Below are positions 25,797 through 33,090 of a DNA stretch of 64,000 nt, one piece after another (positions within the stretch are counted from its first letter, which is position 1; the number at the start of each line of letters is the position of its first letter). The position numbers and the translations under genes are program-made. Location: the NCBI RefSeq assembly GCF_024347195.1, contig NZ_AP025281.1, positions 2,170,001 to 2,234,000 on the forward strand, given 5' to 3'. The notes beneath the pieces are model-generated. The model searched no databases, was not told where the DNA came from, and worked only from the letters and a program-made list of their open reading frames with translations. Source of the stretch: Aliamphritea hakodatensis (GTDB lineage: Bacteria; Pseudomonadota; Gammaproteobacteria; Pseudomonadales; Balneatricaceae).

Positions 25797-26608
25797 GCGA
25801 CGTCCTCCTCTGTCAGCAAATGGGCACGGTTTTCTTCCCGGCTCTCTTTACTGAGTAACGCTTCCTTTTCGGCAACTGCCTGTTCCGGGCAGCTAATGGC
25901 TTTAATGACTCTGGCAGGCATACCGGCAGCAATGACGCCGGCTGGCAGGTCATGGGTGACCACGCTGCCGGTGGCAACAACTGTACCGGCACCGATGGTG
26001 ACCCCTTTCATCACCGTGACCCCTGAGCCCAGCCAGACATCCGGCTCCAGAATGATGTCACCGACCTGATCATCGGTATCCGGCAGGCCTTTGGCCCGGG
26101 CTACCGGATCCAGCGGGTGGCCCGGATAGCCGGCCAGAAAACAGCGGCCGCCCATTCTTACGTTGTCACCCAGTACCACCTTGCCGCCAACAGCAATGGT
26201 GGTTTGCCATGAGATACCCACGTTATTGCCAATGATCAGCATCGGGGTTTGTTCGCTGCGCCAGCGGCCGCTGAAGGTAGTCTGGCCGCTGAGCCGGCAG
26301 TGACGGCCCATTTCAATGATCAGGTTGCCCTGTACCAGCGGCATACCGCCGAACAGATACAGCTGGTTGCCAAGGCCCTGCGGACCGTGGCGCAGACGGG
26401 TGCGGAACATGGGCGTCCAGTACAGAATCCGGGCGGTTTCGCTGGCCAGCTGATTGAGTGTCTGATGCAGCAGGCGCAGAGGCTTATATACGGGGTACAG
26501 CGCCGGAATTTCAAACTCACGCCAACCGGTATGCAGTCCGCGAATCACCGTACCCAGCGGGTGACGGGTGGCTTTAACCCAGCGCTTTACGTTATGCAGT
26601 GTATTCAT
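25793..26608 (-). CDS. Left-handed beta-helix acyltransferase (SypM-like)
   Basis: A 271-residue hexapeptide-repeat transferase. Repeats run from about residue 100 to 240 (IGNNVGISWQTTI, LGDNVRMGGRCFL, LEPDVWLGSGVTVMKGVTIG, AGTVVATGSVVTHD, GMPARVI). The family typically moves an acetyl group from acetyl-CoA onto a sugar hydroxyl or amino group. A catalytic His is present in GYPGHPLDP. It probably acetylates a residue of the exopolysaccharide repeat. It lies between glmS (60 bp upstream) and a glycosyltransferase (4-bp overlap). Confidence 0.88.
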   Translation of the reverse strand: MNTLHNVKRWVKATRHPLGTVIRGLHTGWREFEIPALYPVYKPLRLLHQTLNQLASETARILYWTPMFRTRLRHGPQGLGNQLYLFGGMPLVQGNLIIEMGRHCRLSGQTTFSGRWRSEQTPMLIIGNNVGISWQTTIAVGGKVVLGDNVRMGGRCFLAGYPGHPLDPVARAKGLPDTDDQVGDIILEPDVWLGSGVTVMKGVTIGAGTVVATGSVVTHDLPAGVIAAGMPARVIKAISCPEQAVAEKEALLSKESREENRAHLLTEEDVA

Positions 26609-26628
26609 GGCATCACCTTTAAGTCTGT

Positions 26629-26652
26629 GGCCGGACAGTGAGCCGTCCGGCC
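26629..26652. other. Intercistronic inverted repeat after glmS
   Basis: GGCCGGAC and GTCCGGCC form a perfect 8-bp stem with an 8-base loop in the 60-bp gap between glmS and the acyltransferase gene. No uridine tract follows on the minus strand, so it may stabilise the glmS message or reduce read-through. Confidence 0.4.
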
Positions 26653-26668
26653 GGGGAACGGGTGGTGG

Positions 26669-28474
26669 TTATTCAACCGTGACGGATTTGGCCAGATTAC
26701 GGGGCTGGTCGACATCGGTACCCTTTGCCAGTGCCGCGTAATAGGCAATCAGCTGCAGGGCAGTGACGTACAGCAGCGGGCTGGTAAAGGGGTCAGACTC
26801 CGGTATCTCGATGCATTCCACCGGATCATCGCCACAGGCTTTAATGCTGTGCTTATCGCCGAGCAGGATGCAGCGGCCCCCCCGGGCAACCACTTCCTGC
26901 ATGTTGGAAAGGGTTTTTTCCAGCAGATCATTGTTCGGCGCGATCACGAATACCGGCACGCCGCTTTCGATCAGCGCAATCGGCCCGTGTTTGAGTTCAC
27001 CGGCCCCGAAGCCCTCGGCATGGATATAACTGATTTCCTTCAGTTTCAGCGCACCTTCCATGGCGATTGGGTAGCTGCTGCCCCGGCCAATGAAGTAGGC
27101 GTCGCGGGCATCAGCCAGACTGTTACCAATGGCCTCAAGCTGGCTTTCCATACTGAGAATCTGCTCCAGTTTCTGCGGTACGCTGGCGAGAGTGGTGAAC
27201 GCTGCCCGGGCCATTTCCGGCGAAAACTGACGCCGTTGCTGCGCAGCCTGAATGGCCAGGCTGCCCAACACACTCAGCTGTGCGGTAAAAGCTTTGGTGG
27301 ACGCCACGCCGATTTCCGGCCCCGCCTGGGTCTGAACCGACATATCCGCTTCACGGGCGATGCTGCTGGCAGCAACGTTGACCACCGCCAGCGTTTGCTG
27401 TTTATAGCTGCGGGCGTATTTCAGGGCGGCCAGGGTATCGGCGGTTTCACCGGACTGGGAAATAAACACCGCCAGCCCGTGGTTGCTCATCAAGGGTGAG
27501 CGGTAACGGAATTCCGAGGCGACGTCGATATCCACCGGCAGGGCGGCCAACTGCTCAAACCAGTACTTGGCCACCATGGCGGCGTAATAGGAAGTACCGC
27601 AGGCGATGATGCTGAGGCGGTCGATTTCCATGAAATCCAGCTCCAGCTGATTCTTCAGGTGATAGCTGTGGACCAGGGTGCGGGCCACAGTATCCGGCTG
27701 TTCGTGGATTTCCTTATGCATATAGAAACTGTGGTTCTGTTTGCCGGTCTGCTCATGGTCGATGTCGTTATCCACCCGTTTACGGCTGACGGTACGGCCG
27801 AAGGCATCCACCAGTTCTATGTCCCGTTGTCCCAGGCAGGCCTGATCACCTTCTTCCATGTAAATGACCTGCGAAGCGCCGTTGCCCAGCGCCATGGTGT
27901 CTGAACCCAGGCTCATCTCAGCCTCGCCGCAGCCCAGTACCAGCGGGCTGCCGCGGCGGGCTGCATAAATATGTTCGGCATCGTCATTGAACAGCACACC
28001 CAGCGCGAAGGCGCCCTGTAACCGTTCCAGCGCCTGATTAAGGGCCTGAGCAGGATCACTGCAGCGGCTGTAGTAATAGCTGATCAGGTGGGGGATCACT
28101 TCGGTGTCAGTCTGGCTGCGGAAAATAAAGCCTTCAGCATTCAGCCACTGGCGCAGTTCATGATGGTTTTCGATGATACCGTTATGTACCACCGCCACAT
28201 GATCATTGGTATGGGGATGGGCATTCCGGGTATTCGGCTCGCCGTGGGTTGCCCAGCGGGTATGGCCGATTCCGGCGTTCCCGCTGACCAGCTGTTGGCT
28301 GAGCAGATCCCGCAGGGCCTGCAGTTTTCCGGTTTGCTTTACGGTTGAGATACCGGCGTCTGTCTGTACAGAAATGCCGGCTGAGTCATAGCCGCGGTAT
28401 TCAATGTTGCTCAGGCCATCCAGCAGTTCAGGGACGACGTTTGAATGACTGATAGATCCGACAATTCCACACAT
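26669..28474 (-). CDS. glmS: Glutamine--fructose-6-phosphate aminotransferase
   Basis: A 601-residue enzyme making glucosamine-6-phosphate from fructose-6-phosphate and glutamine, the entry to UDP-GlcNAc. The start is fixed by the N-terminal MCGIVGS, whose Cys becomes the glutaminase nucleophile; AAAAGGAGA lies 7 bases upstream. The glutaminase domain has GHTRWATHG and HNGIIENH. Two SIS domains follow (ACGTSYYAA, SQSGETADT, STKAFTAQ, HAEGFGAGELKHGPIAL) and the end is NLAKSVTVE. Its place in the polysaccharide locus behind a sigma-54 promoter suggests a pathway-dedicated copy boosting amino-sugar supply. Whether a housekeeping copy exists elsewhere cannot be seen here. Confidence 0.97.
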   Translation of the reverse strand: MCGIVGSISHSNVVPELLDGLSNIEYRGYDSAGISVQTDAGISTVKQTGKLQALRDLLSQQLVSGNAGIGHTRWATHGEPNTRNAHPHTNDHVAVVHNGIIENHHELRQWLNAEGFIFRSQTDTEVIPHLISYYYSRCSDPAQALNQALERLQGAFALGVLFNDDAEHIYAARRGSPLVLGCGEAEMSLGSDTMALGNGASQVIYMEEGDQACLGQRDIELVDAFGRTVSRKRVDNDIDHEQTGKQNHSFYMHKEIHEQPDTVARTLVHSYHLKNQLELDFMEIDRLSIIACGTSYYAAMVAKYWFEQLAALPVDIDVASEFRYRSPLMSNHGLAVFISQSGETADTLAALKYARSYKQQTLAVVNVAASSIAREADMSVQTQAGPEIGVASTKAFTAQLSVLGSLAIQAAQQRRQFSPEMARAAFTTLASVPQKLEQILSMESQLEAIGNSLADARDAYFIGRGSSYPIAMEGALKLKEISYIHAEGFGAGELKHGPIALIESGVPVFVIAPNNDLLEKTLSNMQEVVARGGRCILLGDKHSIKACGDDPVECIEIPESDPFTSPLLYVTALQLIAYYAALAKGTDVDQPRNLAKSVTVE

Positions 28475-28507
28475 AATAATTCTCCTTTTAACGGTTACAG
28501 TCATGAG

Positions 28508-28523
28508 TGCAGAAGCCGTGCCA
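28508..28523 (-). promoter_or_regulatory. Sigma-54 (-24/-12) promoter of the glmS operon
   Basis: The minus strand reads TGGCACG-GCTT-CTGCA: perfect -24 box, and a -12 box with CTGC in place of TTGC. It lies about 34 bp before the glmS start codon. The enhancer-like element at 28586-28600 is about 63 bp upstream. Confidence 0.8.
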
Positions 28524-28585
28524 GCCTTGTATATTGTTTAAAATCAATAGGTTAATTAGATGGGCTGTGTTTGGTTAGATGTGCT

Positions 28586-28600
28586 TTCGCATTTTGAGAG
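28586..28600. promoter_or_regulatory. Enhancer-like 15-bp element 3 (TTCGCATTTTGAGAG)
   Basis: One perfect half-site (TTCGCA-TTT-TG) and a degenerate second half. A further partial half (TTTGCGAG) follows about 4 bases on. It sits between glmS and the Wzy gene, in the same arrangement as the other elements. Confidence 0.62.
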
Positions 28601-28644
28601 CAGATTTGCGAGGCGTAACCGGTTTCCGGTCGCGCCAGGCAGCA

Positions 28645-30021
28645 TTAACGCTGGCCGGTGGTCTGGCGGTGCAGATACTGGGAAAGCGCCACCGCCAGTG
28701 CGAGCATGATGTACAGTGGCCAGGTGAAACCCATGGTCAGAAAGGTGCCGGACACGCAGAAGCCAGCCAGCCCGGCCTGTACCGACTGGGCGCAGGCAAA
28801 CAGCACCGGGTCGTAGGTGTGGCCGGTGTGGCTGTTACCCGGGGCAAAGCAGCTGCGGCAGCGGCTGCTGATGCGGGCAACCGCAATGATGATGGCAATG
28901 AATACCGTAAAACCCAGCAGGCCGGTTTCTGCAAGCACCCCGAACCAGGTGCTGTGTACCGCATGGTTTTTGCCATCCCAGTGGGGGCTGTAATCGAAAT
29001 AATTTGAGATAAAGTTATTCAGCCCGACCCCGGTTAACGGATGGTGCAGTGCCATGCCGATGGCGGCCTGCCAGGCATAGATCCGGCCCATGGCGGATTC
29101 ATCGATGCCTTCTTCGTGGGCGCCGCCGGACGCCCGGTCGGTGATGCCGGCAAGCACAAACAGCACCATCAGTGCGGCGCCTCCCATGCCGATCAGCAAC
29201 GCTTTATTTTGTACCCGGTGCCAGGCATAAATGCCGCTGACCGCGCAGATGCCCAGCAGGCCACCCCGGCTCTGGGTAGCGATAACCGCGCAGGCGACCA
29301 ACAGAAAACAGATCAGCCCCAGACATTTCCAGAATCTGCCAAAACCTGGTGTCAGCAACAGTGCCAGAGCAAAGCTGGCGGGGAAGAGTAACACCAGAGA
29401 CAGGTCGTTCGGGTCGCCCAGCATGGAGCCGATACTGCGGCCGATGGTCACCCGGGTGCCTTCCACCAGTTCCAGCCCTAAATGTTTATTACGCAGGGCG
29501 ACAATGGCCACCGAAATACCGGAAACAATCATGGTCAGCAGCAGCCAGAAGAACTGCCGGCTGTTACGCAGCAACCAGCTGATCGCGAATACCATGGCGG
29601 CAATTTTGATATAGGTGCCGGTCAGGCTGCCCATGGCAGCACTGCGGTTGGTGGCCAGCAGGCTGCCAATAATCACCAGAAAGAGAAAGAAGCTGAATAC
29701 CGACAGTTCGCGGCTCCAGAACATATTGATGCGTTTGGTCAGCAGGTTGACCGCCAGCGAGCCCAGTGTGCCCAGCGCCAGCAACTGGGGAATGTGCAAG
29801 GGGTACAGTGCCGGAAATACCTCATGCAGACGGAAGAATGAGAAAGCAATAAAGGCCAGACAGAGTAAAAAAGGCATCTGCAAACCCGCCGCCAGACAGG
29901 CAGGTAACAGTGCAATAGCTGCTATCAGCGGGTTGGGAACTTTCACCCAGACCAGTGCGATCAGCAGCAGAAAACTGCCTGCCAGCATGATCTGGGTACG
30001 GCGACGGTTCACAGGCAGCAT
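28645..30021 (-). CDS. O-antigen ligase/polymerase family membrane protein (Wzy, SypL-like)
   Basis: A 458-residue integral membrane protein with about a dozen hydrophobic helices. The Wzy_C signature lies around IATQSRGGLLGICAVSG, and a large periplasmic loop has HHPLTGVGLNNFISNYF and HAVHSTWFGVLAETGL. These are the conserved Arg- and His-bearing segments of O-antigen ligases and polymerases. It most likely polymerises lipid-linked repeat units in the periplasm. It follows the flippase gene after 2 bp, a common Wzx-Wzy pairing. Transfer as a ligase instead of polymerisation cannot be excluded. Confidence 0.88.
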   Translation of the reverse strand: MLPVNRRRTQIMLAGSFLLLIALVWVKVPNPLIAAIALLPACLAAGLQMPFLLCLAFIAFSFFRLHEVFPALYPLHIPQLLALGTLGSLAVNLLTKRINMFWSRELSVFSFFLFLVIIGSLLATNRSAAMGSLTGTYIKIAAMVFAISWLLRNSRQFFWLLLTMIVSGISVAIVALRNKHLGLELVEGTRVTIGRSIGSMLGDPNDLSLVLLFPASFALALLLTPGFGRFWKCLGLICFLLVACAVIATQSRGGLLGICAVSGIYAWHRVQNKALLIGMGGAALMVLFVLAGITDRASGGAHEEGIDESAMGRIYAWQAAIGMALHHPLTGVGLNNFISNYFDYSPHWDGKNHAVHSTWFGVLAETGLLGFTVFIAIIIAVARISSRCRSCFAPGNSHTGHTYDPVLFACAQSVQAGLAGFCVSGTFLTMGFTWPLYIMLALAVALSQYLHRQTTGQR

Positions 30022-30023
30022 GG

Positions 30024-31535
30024 TTATTTACCTGTGTTGCCGGACAGCGAAAGTTTCCGGCGCAGGTTGTGCAGCCGCTGCTGCAGCCCGGCCGGTAACA
30101 GGTTCAGGGGAATCAGCCCGCTGACAATAACGGCGCAAGCAAAGGCTGCAAAAATCAGCGGATAAATGCCCAGTGTTGACCAGCTTAGCGGTTGTTGAGG
30201 TGTCAGGCTGATCAGCAACAGGCTGATAACTGCCAGCAACGTCAGGCGGCGCAGCGGGTAGGGTAATGGCAGGATCTGCTGGCTGATATACAGGGTTACC
30301 AGACAACGGCTGACCAGTGCAATGCTGGTGGCCATAATTGCCCCCCAGGCCTGATACAGGGGAATCAGCAACAGGTAGCCGGTGAGTGCCAGCGCTGCAG
30401 CGCTGCAGTCGATGGCCGCAGGACGCCAGGTGCTGCGCTGGCTCATGGCACCGAAGTTCAGCGTGGCGGTGATGTTGTGAACCGCCGCCAGCGCCGCGAG
30501 CCAGGGAATATATACGATGGCACCGTGATACGCTGCAGGGGTTAGCAGCCTGACCATAATGGGGCCAGCGACGGTAATAAACAGGGCTGCAAACAGGGCG
30601 ATAACAATGCCGATAGCTGCGAAACGGGCGCAGGCCCGGGGGCCGTCTGCTTCCTTCAGACGGCTGAACCGGCGGGCGTGCCACCACAGATCAAACGGCT
30701 GGATCAGAACAGCGGTGATCAGGCCAAACTTAGCCGCCAGCGCATATTCGGCCATTTTCGCGGTACCCACACTGTCTGCCAGAATCCAGCGGTCAAAGCT
30801 TCCCAGCACAAAACCGGCAATGCCGACAAAAATCAGTGGGCCGCCGTAAACGGAATAGCTGCGAAAACGGGTGAAATCAAAGCGGATCCCGGTGTCCTGA
30901 TACTGTTTATAAATCAGATAGCCGGCCAGTACGATGGCAGAAATCAGCGTAGCACTGAGGACGCCGGTGACGCCGAATCCCAGGGTCAGTAACAGCACAC
31001 TGATGGCAACCTGCAGGGCTACTCTGCCAGCGGTGCCTGCCAGATAGAGCCAGGCGAAATTCTGCATCCGTAACCAGGCCAGTGGTACCAGAATTGTGCC
31101 GCACAGGGCCAGGCTGAAGAGAATCAGACGGGTATCCGTTTCACTGACATCACCGGGCAATAAACGGCTGACCGGGCCGGCGCACAGCTGACCCAGTACC
31201 AGGGCGAATCCCCCAAGGCACAGAGCCATACCAAAAATATTGGCGACGGCTACCTGACGTTCTTCCGGCTTATCGGCACTGCCGGCGTAGCGGTAAAGGG
31301 TTTCCGCAAGGCCCATACCGATGAGAATGCTGAGCAAGTCTGCAAGGGTTTGTAACACATCCAGCCGGCCATAATCCGCCGGGGTCAGGTAGTGAGTAGC
31401 GACCGGTACCATCACCAGTGCCAACCCCTTGGAAAGGCCGAGTGCCGCCGCATAAATCAGGCTGTACTGTAACGCCTGGGGCAGGTTGTTAAACCGCCGG
31501 ATAACCGGGTTGCTGATATGTAATCTGCCTGACAT
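30024..31535 (-). CDS. Polysaccharide biosynthesis flippase (Wzx/MATE-like, SypK-like)
   Basis: A 503-residue protein with 12-14 predicted membrane helices and the N-terminal GLSKGLALVMVPVATHYLTPADYGRLDV typical of Wzx/PST transporters (motif shown in part: YLTPADYGRLDVLQTL). It would flip undecaprenyl-linked repeat units across the inner membrane. It is first of a two-gene unit with Wzy, preceded by a GGAGGG ribosome site. A likely sigma-54 promoter lies at 31575-31590. Confidence 0.9.
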   Translation of the reverse strand: MSGRLHISNPVIRRFNNLPQALQYSLIYAAALGLSKGLALVMVPVATHYLTPADYGRLDVLQTLADLLSILIGMGLAETLYRYAGSADKPEERQVAVANIFGMALCLGGFALVLGQLCAGPVSRLLPGDVSETDTRLILFSLALCGTILVPLAWLRMQNFAWLYLAGTAGRVALQVAISVLLLTLGFGVTGVLSATLISAIVLAGYLIYKQYQDTGIRFDFTRFRSYSVYGGPLIFVGIAGFVLGSFDRWILADSVGTAKMAEYALAAKFGLITAVLIQPFDLWWHARRFSRLKEADGPRACARFAAIGIVIALFAALFITVAGPIMVRLLTPAAYHGAIVYIPWLAALAAVHNITATLNFGAMSQRSTWRPAAIDCSAAALALTGYLLLIPLYQAWGAIMATSIALVSRCLVTLYISQQILPLPYPLRRLTLLAVISLLLISLTPQQPLSWSTLGIYPLIFAAFACAVIVSGLIPLNLLPAGLQQRLHNLRRKLSLSGNTGK

Positions 31536-31574
31536 GGTGCGGACCCTCCGTGATATAGGTTCTGATAAGTACTA

Positions 31575-31590
31575 AGCTATATCCGGGCCA
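31575..31590 (-). promoter_or_regulatory. Probable sigma-54 (-24/-12) promoter of wzx-wzy
   Basis: The minus strand reads TGGCCCG-GATA-TAGCT. GG and GC are correctly spaced; the -12 box has TAGC in place of TTGC. It is about 40 bp before the flippase start and 85 bp downstream of the element at 31675-31689. It is the weakest of the promoters in this series. Confidence 0.65.
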
Positions 31591-31674
31591 TTTCTTTATT
31601 TATTAGTTAAATCAGTTGGTTACGGTTGATTCTTAAGGTTAGGTTTAGCTTTAGAGGGTAGCGTCGTCCGGGTT

Positions 31675-31689
31675 TTCGCATTTTGCAAA
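31675..31689. promoter_or_regulatory. Enhancer-like 15-bp element 4 (TTCGCATTTTGCAAA)
   Basis: A perfect left half (TTCGCA) and a right half TGCAAA differing by one base from TGCGAA. It lies between the wzx promoter and the terminator of the DUF4114 gene. Confidence 0.68.
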
Positions 31690-31728
31690 ACAAAATGTGA
31701 ATGACCTTGGTGTCAGGATGTTATAAAC

Positions 31729-31757
31729 AAAAAAACACCCGGCCAGTGGCCGGGTGT
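31729..31757 (-). terminator. Rho-independent terminator of the DUF4114 gene
   Basis: On the minus strand ACACCCGGCC and GGCCGGGTGT form a perfect 10-bp GC-rich stem with a 3-base loop, followed at once by seven T residues (positions 31735-31729). It ends about 45 bp past the stop codon and makes the DUF4114 gene a separate unit from wzx-wzy. Confidence 0.92.
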
Positions 31758-31800
31758 GCCTCCCGGACGGGGGATGTCGGGAGGAAGGGGGGGACAGAAA

Positions 31801-32874
31801 TCAGCTGATTCGGATCAGCTTCAGAAACGCGAACCGTGCCTTTAACTGACGGGCTGTCTGTCTGGCCAGCAGACCGATACCCGCCAGCAGAATCAGCAAT
31901 ACACTGGCGGCACTGTTGCCCAGTTTTGGCATGGGTGCCGCCTGCATGCTGATAACCGTTTCAGTTGAAGGGATGTCGGCAAACATGGCGGTGACCGGGT
32001 CAGTCCGGATACGGAACACCGCATCGTTGAAGTCATTATCGCCCCAGGGGCGTTTCAGATCCTCAAAGCCGAGAATGTAATCATTGGTGGCTGACAGGCT
32101 GGACATCATGGCCACGTGCCGGGCGTCTTCATCGATGCCCGTATTCAGGTAAGCATCGCTGCTGTTTTCCGGGTTAAGGAAATCGATGGTGTACATCGCC
32201 AGATTGTCATGGCCGGTGTCCCAGCCTTTTACCTGTGAGCCGTTCCAGGCATTCTGAATCAGGAAAAAGCCCATGTTAGTGCCTTCACCAAAGGTGGTGC
32301 CACCGGTCATTTCAAAGTCGGTGCCGACTACATTGGTTATCGACGCGTCGCCCAGGGTAACCGTATCACCGGCATTGAGGCTGCCGCCGCTGCCAGTAGC
32401 AGAGACGTTGTTGAATATCATGCCGGCATTCACGCCACTGACATTCTGTAACTCGCCCAGGCTGATATTACCGGAACTGTTGGTGTCGATACTGCCGAAA
32501 CTGATGCCATCGAAGCTGTTATCTTCAAAGGTAAAGTAACCCAGTGAGTTGCGGTAACCGGCACCTTCTGACAGAAATGTCACACTGACATGGGCGTCCT
32601 CGTTGAATGTCAGGTTTGGGTTGTAGGATGAATTGAGAAATTCCTGGTTAACATCCATCCCTTCTGGCAGGGCGTTGGTAACCTCAGTGAGCAGGCCTGC
32701 GGGCAGGTCGATGTTGACCAGTGTGTCAGTGGCATCGTCGGCTGCCAGGGCTAACGGGCTGCAGAATAAGCTGAGCACCATCAGTCGTCGGCTCAGGCGG
32801 TGAAAGGTCCCCAGACGCATCATATACCGGCGCTGTCCGGGCGTTCGGAACGGAATGGATGTGTGTGTTTGCAT
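31801..32874 (-). CDS. Secreted DUF4114-domain protein with C-terminal sorting-like tail (candidate exosortase substrate)
   Basis: A 357-residue protein. The N-terminal signal peptide has a basic region (RLSRR), a hydrophobic core LMVLSLFCSPLALA and an AxA-like site near residue 45. The mature part is Asn/Ser/Gly- and Asp-rich and contains a DUF4114 domain ending in ILGFEDLKRPWGDNDFNDAVF, an acidic motif typical of calcium-type matrix proteins. The C-terminus is tripartite: PMPKLG (314-319), hydrophobic helix (about 320-337) and a basic stretch (RQTARQLKAR), plus ten extra residues. This mimics PEP-CTERM sorting tails but with a different motif. The gene directly upstream is exosortase-like. 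It has its own sigma-54 promoter, two enhancer elements and a strong terminator. The start at 32874 has AAGGGG 6 bases upstream. Confidence 0.85.
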   Translation of the reverse strand: MQTHTSIPFRTPGQRRYMMRLGTFHRLSRRLMVLSLFCSPLALAADDATDTLVNIDLPAGLLTEVTNALPEGMDVNQEFLNSSYNPNLTFNEDAHVSVTFLSEGAGYRNSLGYFTFEDNSFDGISFGSIDTNSSGNISLGELQNVSGVNAGMIFNNVSATGSGGSLNAGDTVTLGDASITNVVGTDFEMTGGTTFGEGTNMGFFLIQNAWNGSQVKGWDTGHDNLAMYTIDFLNPENSSDAYLNTGIDEDARHVAMMSSLSATNDYILGFEDLKRPWGDNDFNDAVFRIRTDPVTAMFADIPSTETVISMQAAPMPKLGNSAASVLLILLAGIGLLARQTARQLKARFAFLKLIRIS

Positions 32875-32965
32875 AGCAATCCCCTTAGTTTACCGATGCA
32901 GATGCACCTGGGTAGCGACAGATATGGTGGTCTGTCTGAGCAGGCGGTATGCCTGAGGTAATATC

Positions 32966-32981
32966 TGCAGTTAATGTGCCA
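32966..32981 (-). promoter_or_regulatory. Sigma-54 (-24/-12) promoter of the DUF4114 gene
   Basis: The minus strand reads TGGCACA-TTAA-CTGCA, with invariant GG and GC in register. It lies about 92 bp before the start codon, leaving room for a leader. Two enhancer-like elements lie 55 and 95 bp upstream. Confidence 0.82.
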
Positions 32982-33035
32982 TTGTCTAACTCCTTGTTAT
33001 TATTGGTTTTGTCTGTTTGGTCTGTCGCTTTATGC

Positions 33036-33050
33036 ATTGCAAAATGCGAA
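33036..33050. promoter_or_regulatory. Enhancer-like 15-bp element 5 (ATTGCAAAATGCGAA)
   Basis: Two mismatches to TTCGCA-N3-TGCGAA, with the right half perfect. It is the promoter-proximal copy of a tandem pair before the DUF4114 gene. Confidence 0.68.
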
Positions 33051-33075
33051 AAAATACCGGTTTGTCCGCCATTTC

Positions 33076-33090
33076 TTCTCATTTTGCGAA
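33076..33090. promoter_or_regulatory. Enhancer-like 15-bp element 6 (TTCTCATTTTGCGAA)
   Basis: One mismatch to the symmetric element and a direct match to the TTCTCA-N3-TGC form recalled for SypG. It overlaps the last codons and stop of the exosortase-like gene (stop at 33079-33081). Centre-to-centre distance to element 5 is 40 bp, about four helical turns, so both may lie on the same DNA face. Confidence 0.72.
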
